Assembly (NCBI GenBank): GCA_002914805.1
Contig: JXTB01000024.1
Location: 875,498 to 939,497 of the forward strand
DNA length: 64,000 bases
Direction of reading: 5' to 3'
Origin: Parasponia andersonii
Taxonomy: Eukaryota > Streptophyta > Magnoliopsida > Rosales > Cannabaceae
In this document: in pieces, positions 11,436-22,833 of the stretch
How positions within the stretch are numbered: position 1 is the stretch's first letter
How the letters are laid out: every line of letters starts with the position of its first letter
Program-made: the position numbers and the translations under genes
The notes under the pieces: model-generated
Database searches by the model: none
Told to the model about the DNA's origin: nothing
What the model saw: only the letters and a program-made list of their open reading frames with translations

Positions 11436-12395
11436 ATGTTAAGTTCGAACGAACAATTACTAGTTAATACCGAAATATTTAATGTAGAACATCCCAAACC
11501 TAAAAAGAAAAAAGTTTCTCATGACCACAGTACATATCTTTGGCACCTTAAATTAAGACATATTAATCTATATAGGATAAACAGACTTGTAAAGAATTGT
11601 CTTTTAAGAGAGCTAAAAGCTGGCGCTCTACTAGTTTGTGAATCTTATCTAGAAGGGAAAATGACTAAGAGATCTTTCTCAGCAAAGGCTGAAAGAGCTA
11701 AAGACTCCTTTGAGTTTGTGCGTAGCGATGTATATAGTCCATTAAATGTACAAGCAATGGGTAGTTATGAGTACTTTGTCATATTTATTGACGATTATTT
11801 ATGATATGAATACGTGTACCTAATACAAAGAAAATCTGAAACATTTTAAAATTTTAAAGAATTCACAGCAAAAGTAGAAAAGATATTAGATAAGTCATTA
11901 AAAACTCTTCGATAGAACGAAGAGATGAATACCTTGATAATTCAAGGATCACTTACTGGAGAATAGCGTCTTATCCCAACTCACAATACCTAGAACACCA
12001 CAACAAAATGGTATTGTCGAAAAAAGAAATCGAACATTGCTTGATATGATTAGATCAATGATGAGCTATTCTTCCCTACCACTCTCATTCTGAGATTATA
12101 CATTAAAAATCGTTATTTATAATTTGAATGTAGTACCTTCCAAGTCTATCCAAAAGACACCTTTAGAGTTGTGGAATGGGCTTAAACTTAGTTTACATCA
12201 TATTCTCATACGGGGGTGCCTAGTACATAAACTGAAAAGAAAGACTGGAAAGCTAGAATTACGCACCGAGGTTTATTTATTTGTAAGTTATCCAAAAGGT
12301 ACAAACGGAAGTTTGTTTTATAGTCCTCAAGAGAAAAAAGATATTTATATCGACAAATGCCAATTTTCTTGAATATCACTATATAACAGATTTCA
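11436..12395 (+). pseudogene. Copia A GAG-pre-integrase and integrase remnant
   Basis: Frame 11436-11804 carries the pre-integrase zinc region (LWHLKLRHINLYRI ... LVCESYLEGK) and the start of the integrase core (FVRSDVYSPLN, FVIFIDDY). A stop and frameshifts follow. Further on, PQQNG near 12000, then a Trp-like gap, NVVPSKSIQKTPLELWNG and a C-terminal segment to about 12372 complete the integrase and linker. The catalytic D/D/E arrangement is not intact. At 12395 the sequence is cut by the solo LTR and resumes at 14202. Confidence 0.8.
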
Positions 12396-14196
12396 TGTTG
12401 GTAAATTGACCTAACACTTAGGAAAATCATGTATGCATGCAGATATAAAAAATATATGATCATATCATGAACACAGGGGAAAAATAGCGGATTTAGGTTT
12501 TAAAATTTTACATGAAAACAGTTTTCATAACCATATAATATACATGCATCATATATAGGATCATGTATAATATAAATCAAATATAGATACAAAACCCTAG
12601 AGATGAGATTAGGATTTATCTCTTGTTGCGTGTTCCTCTTTGATCTCCTTATTGATAGTGATCAAACCTCCAACTCCTAGATCTTTTTGTCTATGCTCTT
12701 GCTCTTGGTTGATGAAGCGAGTGGGCACCAAGTCGAAACCTTCGTTGGAGAACGATTAAGATCGCCTTCTTGATCCTATAGAATACCGAGATGTGAGATA
12801 GAACTGTGAGATAGTAGGAAACTTTTTATCTTCTTTCTTCCTAAGCCTTGGCCGATTTTTCTCCCTCTCTCCCTGTGTCTATGCGTGTGACTCTCTTAGA
12901 GTTACTATATAGTTTTTTCTCCCATATATATTATATATGGGGGACCCAAAACTGCTTACCCTAATCCAATTAGGATTGGGCATGTTCTGTAATTTGGGCT
13001 TTGAGTGTATTTTTATAAATATTTCCAACTCATGAAATTTATTTATAAAAATACCAAATTCTGTGTAGAATCATTATTTTACACAGTTTCATGAAACTAA
13101 TTTCACAAATACCACCAACCAATTAATGAGCTTAATTGAGCTAGATAAGGGACTTAATGGATCTAAATAATCTAAGCTCCAATAATATGATAAATACATA
13201 ATAACTCTTATTATGCTATTTATATAAATATTGTTAGTAAAGAGAATACTCCACTAAAGGCCTAATACTGCACTCTTAGATTAAATATCATGCATTTTAT
13301 AGAGATTTAATCGACTAACCTTGATTAACCGATCCATCTAGCATATTCTATACCAAATATATAATAGCTATACAATGCCGTAGTTAGATAGGTGAAATTA
13401 CTGTAATATCACTCCAACACCTATTTACCTTTAAGTTACCATCTTTCTATCAAGGAATAATATTGTCGATAATTTTGTTCTCAATAGCCATTTAGACAAA
13501 ATTATCAACCAATTCACATAGTGAATACTAAGAACTTAGATTTAATTATTCCATGAATCTTGAAAGAACCTAAAGTGGCATTAATGTATAGTGTCCTTAA
13601 CTATTTGGTGTTCTCATCAATTCATAAGCCATAACCTCTAATATGCTAGAGTTCACCTCTAATTTCATAGAAGTTAGTTTTTTAACAAATCAAAAGGCTA
13701 TAACCCATGAAAGCAAGTCCAGTCAAACATCAAGGATTAAGATTTATATGCTAAGAGCTAGTTTGTGATAATATAAGACTTGAATTACGGCACTCCAATT
13801 CTTTATATTACCTGATCCAGTTTAATACACATAACTTATTTATGTTGTATTAGTGTTTCTATCAGAAGTCGGATACTTCAATGATTTAAGACACATCATT
13901 CTCGTTAAGATAGACAAACACTACAACCTATAGTAAATAAATTATTCCATATTTATTTACAGATTGTAAACTACTTCATTTAGACTTAGATAAAGAAACA
14001 AGTCTCCCCATAATTAACACTTAATCATGTTTGTTGTTTTATGCATATATAAAGCCATGGAATCTTTTTCAGATAAATAAACTATTCAATTAAGATAGTT
14101 TATTCTAGCAAATATCATAATTTTATATAAGAGAAAGTTGTTTATACTCAAAAGGGTATGATTAGAAATTTTCTTTTTAGGGAAAAAATCCCAACA
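12396..14196 (-). mobile_element. Solo LTR, family B, copy 1
   Basis: Read on the minus strand it starts TGTTGGGA and ends TTACCAACA, 1801 bp. It is flanked by a perfect 5-bp target duplication, TTTCA (12391-12395 and 14197-14201), and interrupts copia A coding sequence, which continues on both sides. It matches the plus-strand copies at 17752-19518 and about 39770-43790. No internal region or second LTR is present, so it formed by LTR-LTR recombination. Superfamily is probably copia by LTR form, but no coding sequence proves it. Confidence 0.88.
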
Positions 14197-14201
14197 TTTC
14201 A

Positions 14202-15770
14202 AACATTGAAGTAAATTTATACTAGAGGAATTACTTTCTGATCAGATTAGACCATAATCAACAATAATTGTTGAACGACAAAATTATGAGACCACTATTC
14301 CAGATCAGAGTACCTTGACAACTCGACGTAGTGGAAGGGTTATTAGACCACCTACTCGCTACAGGGAAGTTAGAGAAGTACATGTTACTATTTCTTATAG
14401 TAGCCAAGATGATCGATTGACATACAAGCGTGCAATGGAAGATTTTGATAAGGAAAAATGGCAAGACACTATGAATCAAGAAATATAATCTATGTATTCT
14501 AATTTTGTCTAGGAACTTGTAGATCCACCTGAAGATGTTAGGCCCATTATATATAAATTAATCTATAAAAGAAAAAGAGGTGCAGATGGAAAAGTTGAAA
14601 CGTTCAAGACTAGGTCAGTGGTAAAAGGGTTATACCCAAAAAAAAGAGTTGATTATGAAGAGACTTTCTTGTCAGTAACTATGCTTAAATCCATATATAT
14701 CCTCATATCCATTGCTACTGTTTAGACTATAAAATATGGTAAATAGACGTCAAGACAATTTTTTAAATAGTTATCTTGAAGAAAGTATCTATATGGTGCA
14801 ACCAGAAGATTTTGTACCTAAAAGCCAAGAGCAAAAAAATTGCAAGCTACTTAGGTCCATTTCTGGACTTAAGCAAACTTTAAGATTATGAAATCTAAGA
14901 TTTGATAAGATGAATAAATATTATGGTTTCGATCAAAATATTGATGATTCTTGTATATATAAGTACATCAAAGATCAGAAAGTAGTCTTCCTAATTCTTT
15001 ATGTAGATGATATTTTGCTTATTAGGAATGATGTAGAAATATTATCTAATATAAAGAAGTGGCTAGGCGAGCAATTCCAAATAAAAGATTTGGGAGAAGT
15101 AAGTTATGTGCTTAGAATCCAGATTATTCGAGATTACAAGAATAGACTTTTGGCATTGTATCAAGTTTCTTATATTAATAAGGTGTTCATTCATTTTTTG
15201 ATGCAAAACTCTAAGAAAGGACAATTACTTTCTCGACATGGAGTTATCTTTTCTAAAGAGCAATATTCCAAAACACCTTAAGAGAAAGAGAATATGAGAT
15301 AGGATCCTTATGCGTCTACAGCTGGCAGCCTTATGTACACCATGTTGTGTACTAGGTCTGGCATATGCTACACAGTAAAGATAGTTAGTTGTTTTCAATC
15401 AAATCCAGGATTAGATCATTGGATAGCGGTAAAGCATATTCTCAAATTTCTTAGGAGAATGAGAAAGTATATGTTGGTTTATTCAAGTCAGGACTTGATT
15501 TCTACTAGTTACATAGATTCTAATTTTCAATCAGATAAAGATACTCGAAAGTCGATATCTGGGTCAATGTTCACTCCTGGTAGTGGAGCCGTTGTCTGGA
15601 GAAATATTAAACAATCCAGCACTACAGATTCTACTATGGAAGTAAAATACATAGCAGCTTGTGAAGCGACTAAAGAAGTAGTTTGACTTAGAAAGTTTTT
15701 CACAAATTTAGAAGTTGTTCCAAATATGGATAAGCCATTAACTTTCAGAGTCACTTCGAGGGTTTAGGAT
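14202..15770 (+). pseudogene. Copia A reverse transcriptase and RNase H remnant
   Basis: After the linker (TTRRSGRVIRPPTRY near 14320) comes the RT: a DEETFLS-like YEETFLSV segment near 14655, the palm motif LYVDDILL near 14998-15020, then KDLGE. RNase H follows with SYIDSNFQSDKDTRKSISG near 15510 and EVKYIAACEATKE near 15640. At least a dozen stops or frame changes interrupt it, including TAG and TGA at Trp positions. The catalytic YVDD is preserved in sequence although the gene is dead. Similarity fades at about 15770, 40 bp before the 3' LTR. Confidence 0.85.
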
Positions 15771-15795
15771 TAAAAGACATGTGTCACCTGATTTA

Positions 15796-15810
15796 GGGCA
15801 AGTGGAAGAT
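15796..15810 (+). other. Copia A polypurine tract (degenerate)
   Basis: GGGCAAGTGGAAGAT directly precedes the 3' LTR. It resembles the AAGTGGGAGA tract usual in plant copia elements, with point changes. Confidence 0.55.
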
Positions 15811-17468
15811 TATTAGGGTTTATGCCCTAAAAGCATGTATATTTCGGAAATTTGCTGAATTAATAAAATGACATTTTTCTATTTGAATTTGTGCACAATT
15901 TGTATGTCTTTAAATATCAGAAAATCCTAAATTGATTTATATGACCACAAATTTAGTATATAAGTATTATATACATGAGGATTAAATTTATGGATAATAA
16001 ACTAAATATAGTCCGTAATAATTAATTAAAGTTTGGGATCTTTAATTAAATATTATTAGTACGGTTCTTTAACATTAAGAATGTAATAATCTTATCCAAA
16101 CTATTAATGTGTTGACATCATAATGGAAGTACTAGATATAATTCGATTATATAGGATTGGACAATACATGATTTGAATCTCACATAAGTTTTGTTAACTG
16201 TTGAGAGTTCAAATATTGTCACTAGATTATCATATGTAGATCAATCTTAATTCTGAGTAGTTATAGACTCTTATTTATAATATTATGTTCTTTAACATAC
16301 TTGTTAAAAGTTTGTTTTTAAACAAATCGAAATATTTATATCTTAGAAGTATAATGAGGTGAGTAGCTGAGAATATAACTTACAGATATGAAATCCATTC
16401 CTTCTATCAGGAAGCTAAAAAGATGATTCCCTTGTGTATTGATTCAGAACTTGAACAATTTGAGTACTTAATTTATAATAGATATATAAATTAATTGTTT
16501 ATTAAAGAATCAATAGTATACAAGGATAAATATATAATTAGAGAGATTAACGGAATATAACCTAGCTCCAATTATGAATTGTCTATGGAGAATTGAACTG
16601 CATGTAACGATTAAATGGATAGACTACTCGTTATTTTCTGAGTAAATTAATTCTGTAATTTCAAGAGTGTAATTTCATAATTTTAGTGGAGTAATACTAG
16701 AATTAACGAATTAGACAAATTAACTAAAGAGTTTAATTAATTATCATAATTTATTGGAGCTTGAATTATAAGTTCATAGGTCTCTAATTCCACCTCTTAA
16801 AAACATTGTACTAGATATTACATTATTTCTATTATTGCACATTTTGTCTAGATAAATAGTTTATCTGTATATAATTCATAATTTTTATTAATTAATTAAT
16901 TAATTTCAAATTGATTAATCTAAATTTATGGAGAGATAAGTTCTCTAATTTGTCTAAATTTTGCATTTAAAAATATCTAATTATAAGATAATTAGATAAA
17001 TAAAAATTGAGAAACTAACTAAAGTTTNAAATAGTTTAATAAATAAATTTATATATATAAAGGAAACTCTAGCATAAAATACGAATAAGAATATATATTT
17101 TTTTCCATAAAGCCTTCATAACCTAGAGAGAAAAAAAAGAGAGTCTTCATATTCTCTATAGAATAAACTCTTGCAATCTCACGTGTTAAGAATATTACAA
17201 GGGTCTAAAGTATGAGTTTTAAGAAATTATACGCAATGCCCACATGTTTATCCAGTTGTGCTTGAGACTTGGATTGGAAGATTGTGATTTAGAAAACAGA
17301 AAAGCTAGGATCCGCTGATAGGCTACAAGAGGTATTAGATATATTCACTTTGTATGTTTTTATTTGCTATGATTTAATACAATGCACTCATATAGTCAAT
17401 TATTTTGAGAAAATTTTTGAATGTTCTTTGGCCAATCTTCTGCTGCAAAAATCATTTTAAAACAAATA
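15811..17468 (+). repeat. Copia A 3' LTR
   Basis: Starts TATTAGGGTTTATGCCC (first G of TG lost) and ends AACAAATA, homologous to the 5' LTR throughout. At 17028 a single N replaces about 75 bp present in the 5' LTR, so it probably marks an assembly scar. The clear divergence from the 5' LTR suggests an old insertion. Confidence 0.85.
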
Positions 17469-17469
17469 G

Positions 17470-17751
17470 CTTCCCACCATGACCATTCTTGATCACAAAA
17501 AGCTTTTTTCATTCCGCAAAATAGAGATTTCTAGCTCATCAGCTCCACATGCAAAATCTTTTGCGAATGTTATGCTCAACAAAACATCAATGGCCATGTC
17601 TCTTCCTCTCTCTTCTTCAACACCTCAATAAAAGGGTACTTACATTTCAGTTAAGGTCATTTCTATAGCCATAGAAGAATAAACTTTGGTCTTTGGTTGA
17701 TTTGAAAGCTAGACTTGATTTGATATGAAAAATTTCTTCATGTCAACGGAT
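17470..17751 (+). pseudogene. LINE ORF1, 5' part
   Basis: In one plus frame the segment reads like the N-terminal part of plant L1 ORF1 proteins: SFANVML, SLPLSSSTPQ, KGTYISVKV and FMSTD just before the break. It abuts the copia A 3' LTR on its left, so the 5' end of the LINE is missing or displaced. It is cut at 17751 by a family-B LTR and continues at 19519. Confidence 0.65.
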
Positions 17752-19518
17752 TGTTAAGATATTTGTTCTAAAAACTAGATTTCTAATTTTACCCTTTTAA
17801 TGTAAAAAAACTTTTTCTTATATGCAATTATAATATTTGTTAGTTTAAACTATCTTAGTTGAATAGTTTATTTATCTAAAAAAAATTCCACGTCTTTATT
17901 TGTGTATAAAAAAATAAATATAATAAAGTCTTAATTATGAGGAGACTTACTTCTTTATCTAAATCTAAATTAATTAGTTCACAATTTGTAAATAAAGATG
18001 GAATACTTTATTTACTAAATATAGTAGTGTTTATCTATCTTAACGGGAATGATGTGTCTCAAATCATTTAAGTATCTGCCTTCTGATAGAAACACTAGTA
18101 CAACATAAATAAGTTATATGTATTGAACCAGACCAAGTAATATAAAGAATTAGAGTATCTAACTTAATTCTTATATTACTACAAACTAGTTCTTAGCATT
18201 TAGATCTTAATCCTTGATGTTTGACTAGACTTGCTTTCATGGATTACAACCTTTTGATTTGTTAAAAGACTAGCCTTAATGAAATCAGAGAATAACTCTA
18301 GCATATTGGAGGTTTTGATTTATGAATTGATAGGAACACTAAATAGTTAAGGACACTATACATTAATACAACTTTAAAGTCTTTCAAGATTCATGAAAAA
18401 ATTAAATCTAAGATCTTAGTATTCACTTTTTAAATTGGTTGATAATTTCTTCTAAAAAGCCATTGAGAACAAAATTATTGATAATATTATTCCTTGATAG
18501 AAAGATGGTAACTTAAAGATAAATATGTATTAGATGAGTATTACGGTAATATCACATATCTAACTACAATATTATATAAAGATTCTATATGTGATATAGA
18601 ATATACTAGATAAATCAGTTAATCAAGACTAGTTGATTAAATCTCTATAAAAGACATGACATTTAATCTAAAAGCGTAGTATTGGGCCTTTAGTAGAGTG
18701 TCCCCTTTACTAATAATATTTATATAAATATCATAATAAGAGTTATTATGTATTTATCATACTATTAGAGCCTAGATTATTTAGATCCATTAGGTCCCTT
18801 GTTAAGCTCAACAAAGCTTATTAGCTGGTTGGTGATATTTGTGAAATTAGTTTCATGAAACCATATTAAATAATGAATCTATACAAAAGTTGGTATCTTT
18901 ATAAATAAGTTACATGAGTTTGATATATTTATAAAAATACACCCAAAACTGAAATTAGAGAACAAGCCCAATCCTAGTTGGATTGAGATTAGCAGTTTTA
19001 GGTCTTATAAATATAAGATATATGAGAGAAAAAAATTGCACAGTAAACTTAGTAGTACTACAAGTGAAACACAAAAAGAGAGAGAGAAAGAAAGGATTCG
19101 GCCAAGGCTGAAAAAAAAAAAAGGAGAAAAAAAGTTTTCTACAATCTCACAATCTCATCTCATGTCCTGGTATTCTTGATTGTTCTCTAACGTAGGATTT
19201 AACTTGGTGCCCACTCATCTTATTAAGATCTAGGGTTGGAGATTTGATCATCATTAATAAGGAGATCAATAAGAAGCATGCTACAAGAGGTAAACCCTAA
19301 TCTCGTCTTTAGAGTTTATGTATCTAGATTTGATTTATATTATATATGATCTTGTATATAATATATGTGTGTTCTATGGTTATGAAAACTATTTTCATAT
19401 AAAAATTTTGAAACCTAAATTCACTAATTTTTCTGTTGCATTCATGATGTGATCATATGTTTTCCATAGTTTGCATGCATGTATAATTTTTCTGAAATAT
19501 TAGGTCAATTTACCATCA
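17752..19518 (+). mobile_element. Family B LTR, copy 2, inside LINE ORF1
   Basis: Starts TGTTAAGATATTTG and ends TTTACCATCA, 1767 bp, homologous to the copies at 12396-14196 (opposite strand) and 39770-43790. A TATA-like CTTATAAATATAAG lies near 19004. LINE ORF1 reads up to it and continues after it, so it was inserted into the LINE. The flanking five bases (CGGAT and GGGCA) do not form a clear target duplication. Confidence 0.82.
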
Positions 19519-20470
19519 GGGCAATTTTTTGATATTGTTGACCTTTGAGGAAGACAAAGTTCGTGTTTGGAGTATGGGCTCACTAAATATTAAGTCGGGT
19601 ATTTTAAGACTCCAGCTTGGTTTTTGGCTTTGTTCGTAGTGAGCAAAAGATTACAAAGGTTCAAATTTGGGTTTGGTTTTATGAATTACCTTGGCGAGGG
19701 CAATTAGTTGCTCTCTGAAGATTGACAATGCTACTCTTAACAATGATTTCAGTCACTATGCTAGAGTTTTGGTCGATGTTGATCTTAATTCAATTCAAGT
19801 GAGTGGAGATGAATGTCGCTTTGTTTATCTTTCTTAAGAGAGATTACAGATTTTTGCATAGCTTGCTCTTGAATTGGCCATGTTCTTTTGTAATGTTATC
19901 ATAATAAATTGAAAGCTGACAAGGAGAAGTCACTAAGAAAAGTGGCAGAGCTACTGCTCAAAAGTAGCGTGCTTTTATTGCAATGCCAAATACTGAGCAT
20001 GCGGTCTCCAAAGATGCACAAAAATCTCAAGATATGCCTTTGTAGATTATTTTCGCATCTCTTTTCTAAGATCATGTTATTTTAACTGATATTCTGGCTA
20101 AGTGTAAATTCCATACTGACAAGAAAGGTACAGTTGTAATAGTTGATAATGTTACCTCTTAGGATGAATAGGTCTTGCATCAAAATTTAGATCTGATCCT
20201 GGTGCGTGATACAAACACTTTAGTTCACATAGAGGCTTCTTTTGATCCAACCATAGTGGATAACTTTGACCCAATAGATTCATCCCTTTTTGAGGAATAT
20301 AAAAGTGATAATATGGACACCAATAACCTTTTTCCCCCTAAGGTCTTTTCTTACAAGGACAAAGTAAGGTCTTTTCTTACAAGGATAAAGGTTGGCAAGA
20401 AGTCCAATCTAAGAAACAAAAGAAAGCTACTCAAGCTTAGTCTGCTAGGCCTATTACACGGGCTTTAACA
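19519..20470 (+). pseudogene. LINE ORF1, 3' part (DUF4283-like)
   Basis: The translation carries the typical plant L1 ORF1 core: EEDKVRVWSMGSLNIK, a KVQIWVWFYELPW motif near 19650-19690 (usually QVWVRFYGLPWEYW) and DNATLNNDFSHYARVLVDVDL near 19725-19790. Stops and frameshifts separate these blocks. A weaker open region continues at 20175-20468 (VDNFDPIDSSL ... KVGKKSNLRNKRK), probably the C-terminal tail. The protein binds LINE RNA in intact elements. Confidence 0.7.
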
Positions 20471-20481
20471 TCAATTTCTCA

Positions 20482-21110
20482 ATGAAGATTACTTATTAGA
20501 ATTGTCAGGGTATCTCTAATCTTGGTACCTAAAGATCTTTAAAAGATTTATGCGCATGCTATCGTCCTAACATTCTCTACTTAGCTGAGCCAGTGACTAT
20601 GTATAGCTCCACTCTTGATCATTTCTGGTTTTCCCTTGGCTTCCAATTAATGGCTCAAAATGACAAAGTGCTTCCTTTGCTTTGGATCTTCAGCACTCTT
20701 TCGCCTTTTCTTTTTAATGGTGTCCTGTTTTGCGTTAGCTTTGTCTATGCCAGTTGTGATTATATTGTGTGACGTAACTTACGGGACTCTTTGTCCTTTT
20801 TGCATACTACTGGCTCTTAGTTGGTTTTGGGTGACCTTAACTCTGTCACAGGTTCTCATAAGACTACAGGTATTATTAATCGTCTTTCTTGTGAAGATTT
20901 TTGAACTAGTGTTACTCTTTACAATCTGATTGACCTTAATTCTCAAGATTTTTTTCACACTTGGCGTGGTTCTCGTGATGGTAGAGTTATGATGTCTCGC
21001 CTAGACACAGCTATCGGCAATGAAGATTATTTAGAGAAGTGGAGCCAAGTCTCATGTATTTATTTGCCTCGGTTACGCTCGGATCATCATCCCCTTTTAT
21101 AATCTTTGAT
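20482..21110 (+). pseudogene. LINE ORF2, endonuclease domain
   Basis: Begins at ATG 20482 with MKITY, TAG, NCQG; the family usually has Trp-Asn-Cys-Gln-Gly here, so the stop replaces Trp. The APE-type endonuclease follows: LYLAEP near 20580, LVLGDLNSV near 20825, FHTWRG near 20955, MMSRLDTAIGN near 20990 and the terminal LRSDHHPLL near 21075 with its catalytic His. Several frameshifts occur, including one around 20650 and one near 20760. In intact L1 elements this domain nicks target DNA. Confidence 0.8.
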
Positions 21111-21359
21111 AATGGATACTTCTACTAGCCCTCGCCCATTTTTATTTCAAGGGAATGTGGTTGACTAATCGAGTTGACAATGTTTGGTCTTGTCCTTACT
21201 TCGGTCCCCATGTTACAATCCTTATTTAGAAACTTAAGAACCTGAAACGTGAATTGAAGATATAGAATTGGTAGGTTTTTGGTGATCTTACACTTAATAT
21301 TTCCAAGACGTCAAAAAAAGTCTTTACCATCTAAGATCATCTATCTAATGAAAGTTTTT

Positions 21360-22700
21360 CTAATTCTCTTCTTTTTCAAGAGATTGAAGCTCTTTCTTCT
21401 TTGAACTCGCTTCTATCTTAAGAAGAAATTTACCTCTATGAACAAAGCAGAGTAAAATGTTTAATAGAGGGGGATAGAAATTCATCCTTTTTATAATATT
21501 ATGAAATGTTGAAAAGCTAAAAAGATATTGAGTCATGTAAAGATTGGAGAAATTGTTGTGGAACACGTTAACTTGGTCTCTAATCATATTCATTCTTTCT
21601 ATACTGATTTATTTTATGAACTACATACTCATGCTATTGATTATTCAGTTGTGTAAGAGACTTTGAAAATTTGTGTCTTTTTATAAGAATTCCAATCTTT
21701 GTCGAGTCCTTAATGATGAAGAGATTCGTCTAATTATTTTTGATATGAGTTCCTCAAGCACCCCAAGACCAAATGGCTTTTTAGGGAAGTTTTTTATCAC
21801 TGTTAGGATATTGTCGGTAGTGATATAGTTTATTCGGTCCAACAGTTCTTCCAATCAAGTACTTTAACCCTTAGCCTAAACTCTAACTTTCTGGTGTTAA
21901 TCCCTAAATTGGACCATGCTCTTACCATAAACCGGTATCGTCATATTGTTTTAGGAAATTTTCTCTACAAATGGATTACTAAGATTATCGTTGATTGTTT
22001 GGGTCTTATTTATTCTCAGATTATTTCTCCAAACCAATTTAGTTCTTTGCCTTGCAGATATATTAGAGATTGTATTGTTGGTACCTCTGAATGTTATAAC
22101 TACTGATATAAGAACAATTTTGGCAGTAATTTTGCTATAAAATTGACATTAGGAAAGCTTTTGATATCCTGAATTGGGATTTCACTAAAGTTGTACTCTT
22201 TGATTTTGGCTTTGATTCTACTTTGTGAATTGGGTGGATAATATTTTCCATTCAACACAACTCTCTATTTTGATTAATGGTTCCCCTCATGGTGATTTTC
22301 CTTGCTCAAAAGGTGTGCGTCAAGGAGATCCTCTTCTTTCTCTTTTGTTTATTTTCACTGAAGACTATTTGAGCCGTTATCTCAATTTATTGCTCCAAAG
22401 AGGTGATCTCATTTCAATGACCTCTAGTTGAAAGGAAAAAGCTCATGTTCACTTTCTTTTTGTAGACGACGTACTTCTTTCTGCTAGAGTTTCCAAGACT
22501 AATATTAGAGTGATTATAGAGACTCTTCATGATTATACAATATGTCTAGTTAATAGGTAAACTTTAAAAGATCCTTTATTTACTTTGGCAGTGTTGTTGC
22601 TCCTTCTTTTGTCACAGAATTTTTGAATTATATGGGTATAAGAAGAGGTGGTTCATCTCTCACTTATCTTCGTATTTTACTATTTATCAGGTCACCAAAA
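21360..22700 (+). pseudogene. LINE ORF2, reverse transcriptase domain
   Basis: Fragments in different frames follow the L1 RT order: EEIYLYEQSRVKCLIEGDRN-like block (21420-21480), DEEIRLIIFDMSSSSTPRPNGF (21716), LIPKLDHALTINRYRHIVLG (21895), IISPNQFSSLPCRYIRDCIVG (22020), KAFDILNWDF (22155), SILINGSPHGDFPCSKGVRQ and GDPLLSLLF (22270-22350), and HFLFVDDVLLSA (22450), the catalytic [FY]xDD motif. Stops and frameshifts are numerous. Confidence 0.85.
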
Positions 22701-22833
22701 CACTCTAATTTTTAACCACAAGATCGATAACAATTTTGATTATTAGAAAGGTTTACATCTCTATAATTGGTAGAATTGGCCTTATCAGTTCAATTATTGT
22801 AAATCAATTATCCTACTATTTTCAAGTTTATTA

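Larger units (their letters stand above)
7641..17468 (+). mobile_element. Copia element A, full-length but decayed
   Basis: Two related LTRs (7641-9357 and 15811-17468) flank PBS, leader, gag, protease, integrase, reverse transcriptase and RNase H remnants in copia order (integrase before RT). A solo LTR of another family interrupts the integrase-RT linker at 12396-14196. Many stops and frameshifts, and a large deletion between gag and protease, make it non-autonomous. The five bases outside the two ends (TAGAT and GCTTC) do not match, so no target duplication is visible. Lineage is not assigned. Confidence 0.9.
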
